This document shows positions 1 through 8,482 of a DNA stretch of 64,000 nt, one piece after another. The stretch's first letter is position 1. Every line of letters starts with the position of its first letter. The DNA lies in NCBI RefSeq assembly GCF_014196625.1, contig NZ_JACIDZ010000001.1:186001-250000 (forward strand), read 5' to 3'. A program made the translations under genes and the position numbers. Under the pieces are notes generated by a model. That model saw nothing but the letters and a program-made list of their open reading frames with translations, had not been told where the DNA came from and ran no database searches. The stretch comes from Martelella radicis. GTDB lineage: Bacteria > Pseudomonadota > Alphaproteobacteria > Rhizobiales > Rhizobiaceae.

Positions 1-1
1 C

Positions 2-406
2 GGTTTTGCCAACATGATCGGCGGCGCGCGCATGCAGGTGCCGCTTGCAGTGTGGGGCACGCTGCTGGCCGTTCTCGGGGCTCTGGTTCTGGCTTTGACC
101 GCGAATACCGCGATTGCGCTCATCGGCGCCGTCATCTTCGGCGGTGCGCTTGCGGCCGGCGGTGTGGCCTCGCAGACGGTGCTGCAACTCGGAAGCCCCG
201 CACATCTGCGTGGCAGGGTCATGTCCCTGCATGGTATCATTTTCAGGGTCGGGCCGGCCCTGGGGGCGGTGACGCTGGGCGGTCTTGGCGATTACCTCGA
301 CTTGCAGCAATCCCTGTTGATCGGTATTGCAGCGATGCTGCTCGTTTGGGTCCTGCTGATGAAGCGACGGGGAGCGGTTCATGGCTGGCGGGGCCGGTTG
401 CGCTAA
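2..406 (+). CDS. MFS transporter, C-terminal fragment (cut by window start)
   Basis: This is the 3' end of a gene whose reading frame is open to the left edge, so the 5' part lies outside the window. The roughly 134 visible residues hold three or four hydrophobic helices separated by a short basic loop (around HLRGRVMSLHG) and end in a basic tail (LLMKRRGAVHGW). The loop and the Gly-rich helix after it resemble the second half of major facilitator superfamily exporters of the MFS_3/enterobactin-exporter type. Those are 12-helix inner-membrane secondary transporters. The substrate cannot be inferred. The lacI-type gene starts 21 bp downstream on the same strand, so the two may be cotranscribed. 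Confidence 0.7.
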   Translation, partial: GFANMIGGARMQVPLAVWGTLLAVLGALVLALTANTAIALIGAVIFGGALAAGGVASQTVLQLGSPAHLRGRVMSLHGIIFRVGPALGAVTLGGLGDYLDLQQSLLIGIAAMLLVWVLLMKRRGAVHGWRGRLR

Positions 407-427
407 CGCGAGACGGGGAGGGTTTCG

Positions 428-1465
428 ATGACGATCAGAGGCAAGAGAATCAGTCAGGCGGACATCGCGCTCAGGGCCGATGTTTCGATAAGCACGGTGT
501 CGCGTGCGCTGGGCGGCGCGACGCGGATCAGTCCCGTGGTGCGCGAAAGGGTTCGTCGCATTGCCGAGGAGCTTGGGTATAGTGAAAGGGAAAGGGCGCA
601 GCCGACCCGCGCTTCCGAAGCCGCAATCAAGACCGTCGTCTACCTGCCGATGCATCCGGTGACCGGCGGTCTGCACCCGATCTTCCAGGAAACCTATGAC
701 GGCATGGTCGCTGCCGCCGCCGATATCGGCCTGCGGTTGTTTCCAAAGCTCTTGCCGGAGGAGGATCTGGATCTGGCCTTCGTAACGCGTCAGGCGGAGG
801 AGCACGGGACCGCGACTGCTTTCATGTTCTATGTTGACCCGATACCGGAAGTTGCTGAATTTTATCAAGAAAATGGAAGCCTCGTACTCGTCAACAATGT
901 TGACACGCGGATGCGTTTCGACAGCATCATCGTGGACAATTACGCCGGTATGAAGCTTGCCACACAGGCGATGCTCGATGCCGGGCACCGGCGGCTTCTG
1001 TTCGTTGCGGGCAATCTGCGCTACAGCCCGCGCGAACGCATGCGCGGCTTTTTCGACGCCGTTTCGGAATGTCCGGATGCAAGCGGCGAGCAATTGGTGA
1101 TCGGCCATGACCGCCACGAAACGGCGCTTGAATATTTCAAGCGTTATTTTGGCGAGAACGAAAGCTGGGACTGGACGGGCATGGTCTGCGGCAATGACCT
1201 CATGGCGATCGGCGCGATCCAGGCCGCGCGCGAGAACGGGCTGACCGTCCCGGACGATTTTTCGATCATCGGTTTCGACGACATAAGCTGGTCGGCGATG
1301 ATGGCGCCGCGGCTCAACACGATCTGCTATGATCGGATCGGGATGGCAGAAGAAGCGATCCGGCTTCTGCGGCGGCGCGTGGAAAAACCCGAGGCGCCAG
1401 TGATCAAGGCGGTTCAGGGCGTCACCTATACGCCCGGCGGGACGATCGGCCGGATCGGCGCCTGA
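428..1465 (+). CDS. LacI-family transcriptional regulator
   Basis: The 345-residue product has the size and plan of the LacI/GalR family. An N-terminal helix-turn-helix covers residues about 8-30 (SQADIALRADVSISTVSRAL), followed by the hinge helix region (VRERVRRIAEELGYS). A periplasmic-binding-protein-like sensor domain fills residues about 65-340, with the typical GNDLMAIGAIQAARENG and IIGFDDI segments. Such proteins bind an operator as dimers and respond to a sugar or sugar-like ligand. The ATG follows a GGGAGGG Shine-Dalgarno site. The likely target is the MFS transporter just upstream or genes outside the window, which is inference from position only. Confidence 0.9.
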   Translation: MTIRGKRISQADIALRADVSISTVSRALGGATRISPVVRERVRRIAEELGYSERERAQPTRASEAAIKTVVYLPMHPVTGGLHPIFQETYDGMVAAAADIGLRLFPKLLPEEDLDLAFVTRQAEEHGTATAFMFYVDPIPEVAEFYQENGSLVLVNNVDTRMRFDSIIVDNYAGMKLATQAMLDAGHRRLLFVAGNLRYSPRERMRGFFDAVSECPDASGEQLVIGHDRHETALEYFKRYFGENESWDWTGMVCGNDLMAIGAIQAARENGLTVPDDFSIIGFDDISWSAMMAPRLNTICYDRIGMAEEAIRLLRRRVEKPEAPVIKAVQGVTYTPGGTIGRIGA

Positions 1466-1625
1466 GCCATCGCGCCATGGAGCGGTGGGCAAGCCGCTCG
1501 AGGCTTTCATTTCGCGGTTTGTGCGTGGATATGACCTCGATCATTGTCGCTTTCTTGCTTCCATCAAGAATGGACTTGATGAACAGCAGAAGCGAGGGCC
1601 GGAGGGCCCGCGAAAGGCGCATGCC

Positions 1626-3503
1626 ATGATGTCCCGCGAACAGATGAGGCGACTGCTCGTCGCGTTTCCTCTAGTCGGCCTTACGACGGGCCTTGTTGCC
1701 CGCTATGCAGGGTATTCCGACCTGTCGGTTGCAGCCTGGTTCGCGGCGACCCTGCCTGTGCTTGCCTTCTTGATCGTTGACGCGGTCGCGTCCTTGAAGC
1801 GCGGCGAATTCGGTATCGATCTTCTGGCAGCCCTGTCGATGAGCGGAGCGCTTGCCTTCGGCGAAACGCTGGCCGCGTCGATTGTTGCCCTGATGTATGC
1901 CGGTGGAAGCTATCTCGACGTGCTTGCCGACCGGCGGGCGCGACGCGAAATGACGGCGCTTCTGGCGCGCGCTCCGCGCACGGCGCTGCGTTATCGCAAC
2001 GGACGCACCGAGGAGGTGCCGGTGGGGACGATCCTGCCGGGCGACAGGCTGATGATCCGGCGGGGCGATGTCATTCCGGCCGATGGCGAACTGCTTTCCG
2101 GCTCGGCCGTTCTCGATCAATCGGCGCTGACGGGCGAGGCCGAGCCTGTGCGCCAGTCCTCGGGCGGCAGCCTCTTGAGCGGGGCGACCAATGTCGGCAA
2201 TGCCTTCGACATGACGGCTCGGCGGGCTGCGGCCGAGAGCACCTATGCCGGTATCGTCCGGCTTGTCGAAAGGGCACAGGCCGCCAAGGCGCCGATGGCG
2301 CGGCTCGCCGATCGCTATGCGTTGTTCTTTCTTGCTGCGACACTTCTCGGCGTGGCTGCCACCTGGTGGCTCACCGGCGATCCGCTGCGGGTTGTCGCCG
2401 TTCTGGTGGTCGCCACGCCGTGTCCGTTGATCCTGGCTGTTCCGGTTGCCATGATGTCCGGCGTCTCCTGCGCGGCCCGGCGCGGCATTCTGCTGAAAGG
2501 CGGCAAGGTGATCGAAGCGATTGCCTCGGCGCGTTCAGTGGTTCTGGACAAGACCGGGACGCTGACTGTCGGAAGGCCCGGACTGACGGCCATCCACGTC
2601 TCCGATGATTACGGCGAGGACGAACTGCTTCAGCTTGCCGCATCGCTGGATCTTGCCTGCAAGCATCCGATGGCTTCGGCTCTGGTTTCGAACGCCAAGA
2701 CCAGGGGCCTTTCGCTCAGCCAGCCGGAGAAGGTCGTCGAGACGCCGGGCGAGGGGGTCGAGGGCGTCGTCGAAGGGCGTCGCGTCGTCGTTGGCGGCCG
2801 TCATTTCATCGAAACTCACTGTCGTGGCGGAGGGGGCTTGCCGCGTGGCCAGAGGCGCGCGGTGGCGGCCGGCACCTCGGTCGTCAATGTGCTGGTTGAC
2901 GGAAAGTTCGCCGGTGAGATCCACTTCTCCGACCGGGTTCGCGCGGGCGCACGGGCCGTGTTCGACACATTGCGCGCCAATGGTGTTGAAAACATTTTGC
3001 TCGCAACGGGCGATGCAGGCGCTGCCGCACGGCACATGGCTGCCGGACTGGGTTTCGACCGGGTCCTGTCGGACCTGACCTCCGACCAGAAAGTCCTGAC
3101 CGTGCTTTCCGAACGCAAGAACGGCCCGGTGATGATGGTGGGCGACGGCGTCAATGACGCGCCGGCGCTGGCGGCCGCCGATGTCGGCGTTGCCATGGGC
3201 GCGCGCGGTTCGGCTGCTTCCATCGAGGCGGCCGATGCCGTTCTGCTGCTCGATGATCTCGGACTTCTGGTGCCCGTCTTCGCGATTGCCCGGCGCACCA
3301 TGCGGATCGCCTATCAGAGCATGATCGCCGGCATAACGCTTTCGGTCGTGGCAATGGGCTTTGCCGCAGCCGGCCATCTTGATCCCGTCGCCGGTGCGCT
3401 TCTTCAGGAGGCGATCGACCTGGCCGTGGTTCTCAACGCGCTGCGTGCATTGTCTTTCGGGCTAGCGGGGGCCGAAGGCGATGGAGCTACCAGCCGACGG
3501 TGA
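1626..3503 (+). CDS. Heavy-metal translocating P-type ATPase (P1B-like, TPC motif)
   Basis: The 625-residue product carries the P-type ATPase signatures in order: actuator TGE at residues 169-171, transmembrane metal-site motif TPC at 264-266, phosphorylation loop DKTGT from Asp308, the HP pair of P1B pumps at 347-348, and the hinge motif GDGVND at 506-511. It therefore should couple ATP hydrolysis to transition-metal export across the inner membrane. There is no N-terminal HMA domain, no CxxC, and no C-terminal hemerythrin domain. TPC instead of CPC or SPC argues against a classical Cu+ pump; TPC is known from the P1B-5 group (Ni/Fe), which normally carries hemerythrin. I start at ATG 1626 rather than the open frame from 1485, because the added 47 residues look non-coding. 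The 3' end overlaps the convergent CHAT gene by 17 bp. Confidence 0.85.
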   Translation: MMSREQMRRLLVAFPLVGLTTGLVARYAGYSDLSVAAWFAATLPVLAFLIVDAVASLKRGEFGIDLLAALSMSGALAFGETLAASIVALMYAGGSYLDVLADRRARREMTALLARAPRTALRYRNGRTEEVPVGTILPGDRLMIRRGDVIPADGELLSGSAVLDQSALTGEAEPVRQSSGGSLLSGATNVGNAFDMTARRAAAESTYAGIVRLVERAQAAKAPMARLADRYALFFLAATLLGVAATWWLTGDPLRVVAVLVVATPCPLILAVPVAMMSGVSCAARRGILLKGGKVIEAIASARSVVLDKTGTLTVGRPGLTAIHVSDDYGEDELLQLAASLDLACKHPMASALVSNAKTRGLSLSQPEKVVETPGEGVEGVVEGRRVVVGGRHFIETHCRGGGGLPRGQRRAVAAGTSVVNVLVDGKFAGEIHFSDRVRAGARAVFDTLRANGVENILLATGDAGAAARHMAAGLGFDRVLSDLTSDQKVLTVLSERKNGPVMMVGDGVNDAPALAAADVGVAMGARGSAASIEAADAVLLLDDLGLLVPVFAIARRTMRIAYQSMIAGITLSVVAMGFAAAGHLDPVAGALLQEAIDLAVVLNALRALSFGLAGAEGDGATSRR

Positions 3504-6500
3504 CGAAGGGAGCCCATATGCCGGGGTGGCTCCAGGATGGGGCGTCTGGATTGTCGATCATGGCAAGGATAGCCCTGCGCAGCGCTTTCGCGCCGCTGTC
3601 ATTCCCGTTCGCTTCAGTAAGCGCTTCGAACATGCCGGTTGTCAACGCCACGGTCGCGTCGCTCTGAACTGCCCAATGCGAAACGACGAGACGGCGCGCG
3701 CCTGCATAAAAGAACGCGCGCGCTAACCCGGAAAGGCCCTCCGAGCCTTCGCCATCTTCGCCCTGAGCGGTGTTGCAGGCGGAAAGCAGGACCCAATCGG
3801 CATCAAGATCGAGCTCCGCGATTTCGCTTGCCGTCAACAGGCCGTCGCGCATTCCCGCCATGCCGTCAATCGCATCGTCAAGCGGGGTCAGGGCGAGAGC
3901 CGGCTCCTGCAGCCCGTTGGCTTCGCCGCCCATCAGTCCGTGAGTTGCAAAGGCTATGATGGCGGGGCTCTTGAGGTCGGCTGCCGCAAGCGCGCTTTCA
4001 TTGGCCGCATCCCCCAGAAGCAGATTGCCGCCGTCATCGGCAACGATTGCGTTGAGGGTCTCCAGTTCGAACCCGGTCTCAGGCAAGGGCGCAAGGTTCA
4101 ACCAGGCCGGATCCTGGCGGAAATGCGGATTGCCTATGCCGAGGAACGAACCGCCCGTCGCTTCCGGGGCGCCATCGGCGCGAAGCGCGCGCAGTGTCGA
4201 AGGCAGGGGCAATGTGGCAAACGCATTGTCGCGGATTGCCCAATGCGCTGCGCGAAAACGCTCCGGTCCGGTCAGTTTTTCCTCCGGCGCTTCGGCAACC
4301 ATTGCCGCAAACGGTATCGCCTGCAGTGGCCCGTCGGGCGCGATAAGCAGGGTTGTCCCTTCGGGAAGAAGCGTCAGCACCGGGCCGAGCGCCTTTTCAT
4401 AAAGTGTATGCGCCAGCGCGAGGTCGAAACCGTCCTCGGGCGACGCGGTAGGCGTTTCGCCGAGATCGAACGGCGTCATCGCGCCGCGAACCGGCGCGCG
4501 CAGCGGCCCGCGCGGATCAAGCGCCTTGCGCAGTTCGCGTACTGTTTCGTCGAGCCAGTCCCTGTCAACGAGAGTCCGTTCCCAGATCACGTTTTCGGGC
4601 GTCACGACGAAGACGTGCAGGCCGCGGTCTGTCAGGAGATAGGTTGCCAGCGCTTCGTCTGGGTGCAGAAACCCGCGCGCCTCGTCAAGGGCAAGCGGCC
4701 GGAAGGCGATGTGATCGCGGAATGCCGGATAGGCGGCGTCAAGCTCGGCCTCAACTGCATCCAGCCTTGGTTCGATGTCCGCGAGCAGGTCGTACCGGGT
4801 GATCGCCTCGTCGCCGGCGCGTTCCAGGATGCGGTTGCGCTCGGCTATCAGGGCATCGCGCCTGCGCAAAAGCAGCGCCAGCTCATCAGAACCGGCGCTC
4901 ATCCGCGCCGTCATCGCGGCGATCGCGCGTGCGGCGCTGCTCTGGCGCGCAAGCTGGATCTGCCTGAAGGCGTCATCGAGCATCTTTGCGTAGTAGCCCT
5001 CGCCGGCGGATGAGGCGTAGCCCTTGTCGAGCGCATTCTCGAAGGGGAAGAGATATGGTCCGGTCTGGCTGAACCCGTCATTTACATTGACGGCATCCAT
5101 CGGCCCGGCAATCATGCTCTCCTCCAGAAGGTCGAAGCCGAGATCGACGCCCTGTTCCATGATCTCGGACAGGCGCGCGATCTGTTGCTGCAGAAGGCCT
5201 TCGGAGCGCGCAGGAATGCCGGCAAGAAAGGCTTCGGCCGAGCCCGCGGCTGTTTCGGAAAGAGACAGACGCAGGCTGAGATCGTCGCGCAGTTCGCCTT
5301 CCACCGTCAGGCCGAGCCGGGCAAGGCCGGCGGCGGCTTCCGCCGTCTCCAGAAGGGAGGCGGCTGTAGAGTAATACACATCTTGGTAGAGCGTGCGCGC
5401 CCTGTCGTGCATACGGAGCGCCTCCGCCGTCCGGGCCAGCATCAGCCGCGTATCGGAAAGCTTGTGCTGGGCGAGCGTGTCGGAGGTGAAGACAGCGCCG
5501 ATTTCGGAGAGGGTGGCAAGCGTATTATCGACGAACTCCAGAGCTGACGGATCATCAAGCACGCTGTCATCGAGGGCGCTGACCATGATCGATACGATCT
5601 CGAGCAGGTCGACGCCGTCTTCGTAGACGAGGTTGTCGCCCTTCGCCGAAATGACGGCCATTTCGTTCATCAGCGCGCCGACTTCCGCTTCATCGATCTC
5701 CGTCGCACCGGCGACAATCAGAAGCGAACGCAAAACGGCGACGCGGGCCTCGTCGAGGCTCTCGGAATTTTCAAGGGCCGCACGCGCCGTGCCTGAAGCG
5801 GCATCGTGGTCGCCAAGCTCCCATTCCAGCACGGCGAGACGGGCCAGCGCCTTTGCACGGAGGCTCGGCGGCGCCGCTGCTATGAGCGCAAGATAGGCGG
5901 AACGCGCCTCGATCTCGAAGCCCTGTGCATTGAGCGCCTGGGCGAGAAGATAGTGATAGTCGTAGTTGGCCGCTCCAGTGATCTCTTCGTATTCGGCGAT
6001 CGCCAAGCGCAGCGGATCGATCGTCAGTTCCGGAGCGGGCACGCTGAAGGAGCGGCTCGTCAGATAGGCATCCTGCACGCGCGTGGCCGCGATCGTCTCG
6101 GGCGCGAACCGGTCGGGTTGGCTGGCATTGTAGCTTTCGGCGAGCCCTGTCGCAGCGGCATAGGATGATGCGGCCTGAGCGAGGAAGCCCAATCTCGCCT
6201 TGGCCCAGCCCTCGATCCAATAGAATTCCGGATAGCGCGTCACAAGTTCCGGGCGGTGCGCCAACGCGGCCTGGCTCGCATCGAGAGCTGCGGACGCATC
6301 GCCCGCATTGACGTAGGTGAGCGCCAGGTAATAGGCGAGGCTTGCGCGCTCGACCGGATTTCCAGGAGCCTGGTCATAGATCTCGATCGCGTCTTCCATT
6401 ACGTCAGCGGCCGCGATGTAGTCGCCGTCCTGAAACAGGGTCGAAAACCGCTGGAACAGAGACTGGAAATGGGCCGGTTGCTCTTGGGCTCGCGCCGGGT

Positions 6501-6579
6501 GAACCAGGACCAGGAGAGCGAGGAGCCAGACGGCAAACGGCAACAACCGGCCCGGCGGAGACAAGGGCGCAGGCCTCAA
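3487..6579 (-). CDS. Exported TPR-CHAT domain protein (caspase-clan protease)
   Basis: The 1030-residue product begins with a signal-peptide-like segment (basic start, hydrophobic LLALLVLV, then PARAQEQ). A long helical tetratricopeptide-rich region covers about residues 35-560, and a C-terminal CHAT domain covers about 700-1030. The CHAT catalytic pair is intact: His880 in FATHG and Cys935 in LLSACNT, followed by ARRLVVSHWAV and the closing HPGIWAPFVTVG. CHAT domains are cysteine proteases related to caspases and separases. The start is TTG at 6579; TTGA overlaps the TGA of the upstream hydrolase gene, and AAGGACAG lies 11 nt before it. The open frame reaches 6813, but that part is the hydrolase gene read out of frame. 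The pair is probably translationally coupled and acts in the periplasm. Confidence 0.85.
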   Translation of the reverse strand: MRPAPLSPPGRLLPFAVWLLALLVLVHPARAQEQPAHFQSLFQRFSTLFQDGDYIAAADVMEDAIEIYDQAPGNPVERASLAYYLALTYVNAGDASAALDASQAALAHRPELVTRYPEFYWIEGWAKARLGFLAQAASSYAAATGLAESYNASQPDRFAPETIAATRVQDAYLTSRSFSVPAPELTIDPLRLAIAEYEEITGAANYDYHYLLAQALNAQGFEIEARSAYLALIAAAPPSLRAKALARLAVLEWELGDHDAASGTARAALENSESLDEARVAVLRSLLIVAGATEIDEAEVGALMNEMAVISAKGDNLVYEDGVDLLEIVSIMVSALDDSVLDDPSALEFVDNTLATLSEIGAVFTSDTLAQHKLSDTRLMLARTAEALRMHDRARTLYQDVYYSTAASLLETAEAAAGLARLGLTVEGELRDDLSLRLSLSETAAGSAEAFLAGIPARSEGLLQQQIARLSEIMEQGVDLGFDLLEESMIAGPMDAVNVNDGFSQTGPYLFPFENALDKGYASSAGEGYYAKMLDDAFRQIQLARQSSAARAIAAMTARMSAGSDELALLLRRRDALIAERNRILERAGDEAITRYDLLADIEPRLDAVEAELDAAYPAFRDHIAFRPLALDEARGFLHPDEALATYLLTDRGLHVFVVTPENVIWERTLVDRDWLDETVRELRKALDPRGPLRAPVRGAMTPFDLGETPTASPEDGFDLALAHTLYEKALGPVLTLLPEGTTLLIAPDGPLQAIPFAAMVAEAPEEKLTGPERFRAAHWAIRDNAFATLPLPSTLRALRADGAPEATGGSFLGIGNPHFRQDPAWLNLAPLPETGFELETLNAIVADDGGNLLLGDAANESALAAADLKSPAIIAFATHGLMGGEANGLQEPALALTPLDDAIDGMAGMRDGLLTASEIAELDLDADWVLLSACNTAQGEDGEGSEGLSGLARAFFYAGARRLVVSHWAVQSDATVALTTGMFEALTEANGNDSGAKALRRAILAMIDNPDAPSWSHPGIWAPFVTVGW

Positions 6580-8333
6580 TTCGCGCCCTGTCCTTCTGGC
6601 GCGATATAGGTGTCGAGCCGGCCTTCGATCTCGCTTGCGGCCGCCTCGTCGGTGACAAGTTCGGAAATCAGGGCGGAGATGTCCTCGCGGGTGATCTCGG
6701 ACTTGCTCCACAGATGGCTGATCATGCCGATCATCATTTTGTCGAAGCAGCCGCCCTTCCGGTATTTCCAGGCCGTTTCTCCGGCCTCGGTAACGGTCTC
6801 CGTCATGCCGCAACGCACGCCCGGCGGCGGATTACGCCAGATCAGCGAAACGATGTCGGCAAGGGCGGAACTGTCGTCTGCGAAATAGGTATGCGCCAGC
6901 ATGTCCTCGCCGAGATCGGACATGTCGATCGTGTCGAACAGCTCATCCGTCGTCACGCTGTCGCCGCCCTGTCCGGCACGCGGCGCATTGCCATGCAGCT
7001 TCTTCGAGGCGACCAGCGCCCAGTCATTCTCCGAGGTATAGAGGGTGAGACGTTCGGCCAGCGGATGAATGGTTTTCATCATCTCCTTGAAGAGGCCGGC
7101 ATCCACATCGGGCGCGGCGAAGAAAACCTGGCCGAAGACCGGATCGTTGCCTTCCGTGACGCTGTTTCGAAGCGCCATCAGCTCCAGTGCATCAGTCAGT
7201 GCGCGGTTACCCATGCTGTGGGCGACGATATGGATCGTATCTGCGCCGGATCGGTCGCGCAGGTCCTCCAGGAACATGGAAAGCCGCCTGCCGCTGAGCC
7301 TGACCACGGCAGTATCGGCGACATAGCGCACCGTCTGGCCGGCCGACGGCCAGGAGTAGAGCACCGGAACGCCGCGATAGTCCATATCATAGGCAAGCTG
7401 GGCGGCGCGCTTGGCGGCGGCATCGAAGCGGGTGTTGAACCCATGGATGAAGACAACGATCTCCTTGCGCTCGCGCGCCTCGAGTTCACTGTTCATCCGG
7501 GCGAAATAGGCGTTCGCCTGCATGGGGTCGACCTTCTGGACCATCACATGCTTGGCGGGCGAGGGGCCGAACTCCAGTTTCCAGATCGAGGGCGTCTCGA
7601 TCGCGCCCGGCACATGGGTATCGGGAATGGTGACGGTGACGACGCCATATTCGAGGTCGCCGCGACCATAGCCGTAGAAGTCGGCGGGATCGGTATTGCC
7701 AGTGCGCGCCCGGTCGGTTGCATAGAAGACGTCGACGGCGCTGAAACCGCCCTCCAGGTTGCTGCGCTTGTTCATGCGCATCGACATGATCGCGAAGTTG
7801 GCCTGGCCGGCGAATTCCTCGGCGGCAGCCGTGTCGCCGCGCAACCTGGCGATCTCGGCCTTGCGGTTCAAGAGTTCGGCCAGCACCTGGCCGGCCTGTC
7901 CGCCGTTCCGGCGATAGGCGATCTGCGTGTCGAGAACGCGCAAGGCCTCGCGATAGGCTCCCGCCTCGCCGTAGAGATCGGCGGCAAGGTCCAGATAGGG
8001 GAGCGGATTGCGATCAAGAACGGCGCTCATCCTGATCGCAAAATCTGCGAGCCCCTCGGCGGCGGCCGCCGCCGCCGCCGTTTCACCCGCTTCCTGCAGG
8101 ATTTCGAGCCGGAGTGCCGAAAGGTCAAAATAGATCTCCGGATCGGGATCCGGCATTTGCTCAAGCGCGGCGATTGCCGTTTCCACCATGGCGAGCCGCT
8201 TAACGGGCTCTTCGACTGCAGCCAGCTCAAGCTCGAAACCGATCGGGTCGAAGGTTTCCGTTTCCTGGGCGAAAGCTGGCGGGGCCGCAAGCAGCGGCAG
8301 AAGGGAGAGGAGGGCAATTCGCGCAAGACGCAT
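6576..8333 (-). CDS. Exported alpha/beta hydrolase, DUF900 type
   Basis: The 585-residue protein has a clear signal peptide (residues 1-23, ending APPAFAQ). Residues 30-190 are helical with a TPR-like pattern. A DUF900-type alpha/beta hydrolase domain follows from about residue 200 (DVFYATDRARTG is the usual entry). The oxyanion loop FIHGFN is at 295-300, the nucleophile Ser373 is in AHSMGN, an acidic candidate is near 409-411 (APDVDAG) and His481 is in AHTYF, so a complete catalytic triad is likely. The natural substrate is unknown; related enzymes act on esters or lipids. It is the first gene of the leftward operon, 149 bp from the divergent caspase-like gene, and its stop overlaps the CHAT start. 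Confidence 0.85.
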   Translation of the reverse strand: MRLARIALLSLLPLLAAPPAFAQETETFDPIGFELELAAVEEPVKRLAMVETAIAALEQMPDPDPEIYFDLSALRLEILQEAGETAAAAAAAEGLADFAIRMSAVLDRNPLPYLDLAADLYGEAGAYREALRVLDTQIAYRRNGGQAGQVLAELLNRKAEIARLRGDTAAAEEFAGQANFAIMSMRMNKRSNLEGGFSAVDVFYATDRARTGNTDPADFYGYGRGDLEYGVVTVTIPDTHVPGAIETPSIWKLEFGPSPAKHVMVQKVDPMQANAYFARMNSELEARERKEIVVFIHGFNTRFDAAAKRAAQLAYDMDYRGVPVLYSWPSAGQTVRYVADTAVVRLSGRRLSMFLEDLRDRSGADTIHIVAHSMGNRALTDALELMALRNSVTEGNDPVFGQVFFAAPDVDAGLFKEMMKTIHPLAERLTLYTSENDWALVASKKLHGNAPRAGQGGDSVTTDELFDTIDMSDLGEDMLAHTYFADDSSALADIVSLIWRNPPPGVRCGMTETVTEAGETAWKYRKGGCFDKMMIGMISHLWSKSEITREDISALISELVTDEAAASEIEGRLDTYIAPEGQGAN

Positions 8334-8350
8334 GTTTCAGGCCTGTGAAA

Positions 8351-8380
8351 TTGACGATTGAACATCTGCTAGTCTATCGT
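8351..8380 (+). promoter_or_regulatory. Candidate promoter in the divergent CHAT/caspase intergenic region
   Basis: TTGACG at 8351-8356 and TATCGT at 8375-8380 are 18 bp apart and resemble a sigma-70 type promoter reading toward the caspase-like gene at 8483. The whole intergenic region is only 149 bp, so both operons must be driven from it. I found no convincing inverted repeat for a regulator. Confidence 0.35.
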
Positions 8381-8482
8381 CAGCGATGACTAAGTAAACA
8401 GCCGATCTCCTCCGAACGGGCGCAGCGTCGGCCGCCGCTTGATCTGTGAATGCATATTGTTGTTCTTGTTCGGAGAAATCGC

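Noticed and set aside
1485-1625. N-terminal extension of the P-type ATPase
   Set aside because: No HMA-like fold or CxxC appears, and the composition is unlike a coding N-terminus.
6342-8348. 668-codon open frame opposite the alpha/beta hydrolase
   Set aside because: The hydrolase on the other strand has a signal peptide and a complete triad; this frame resembles no protein.
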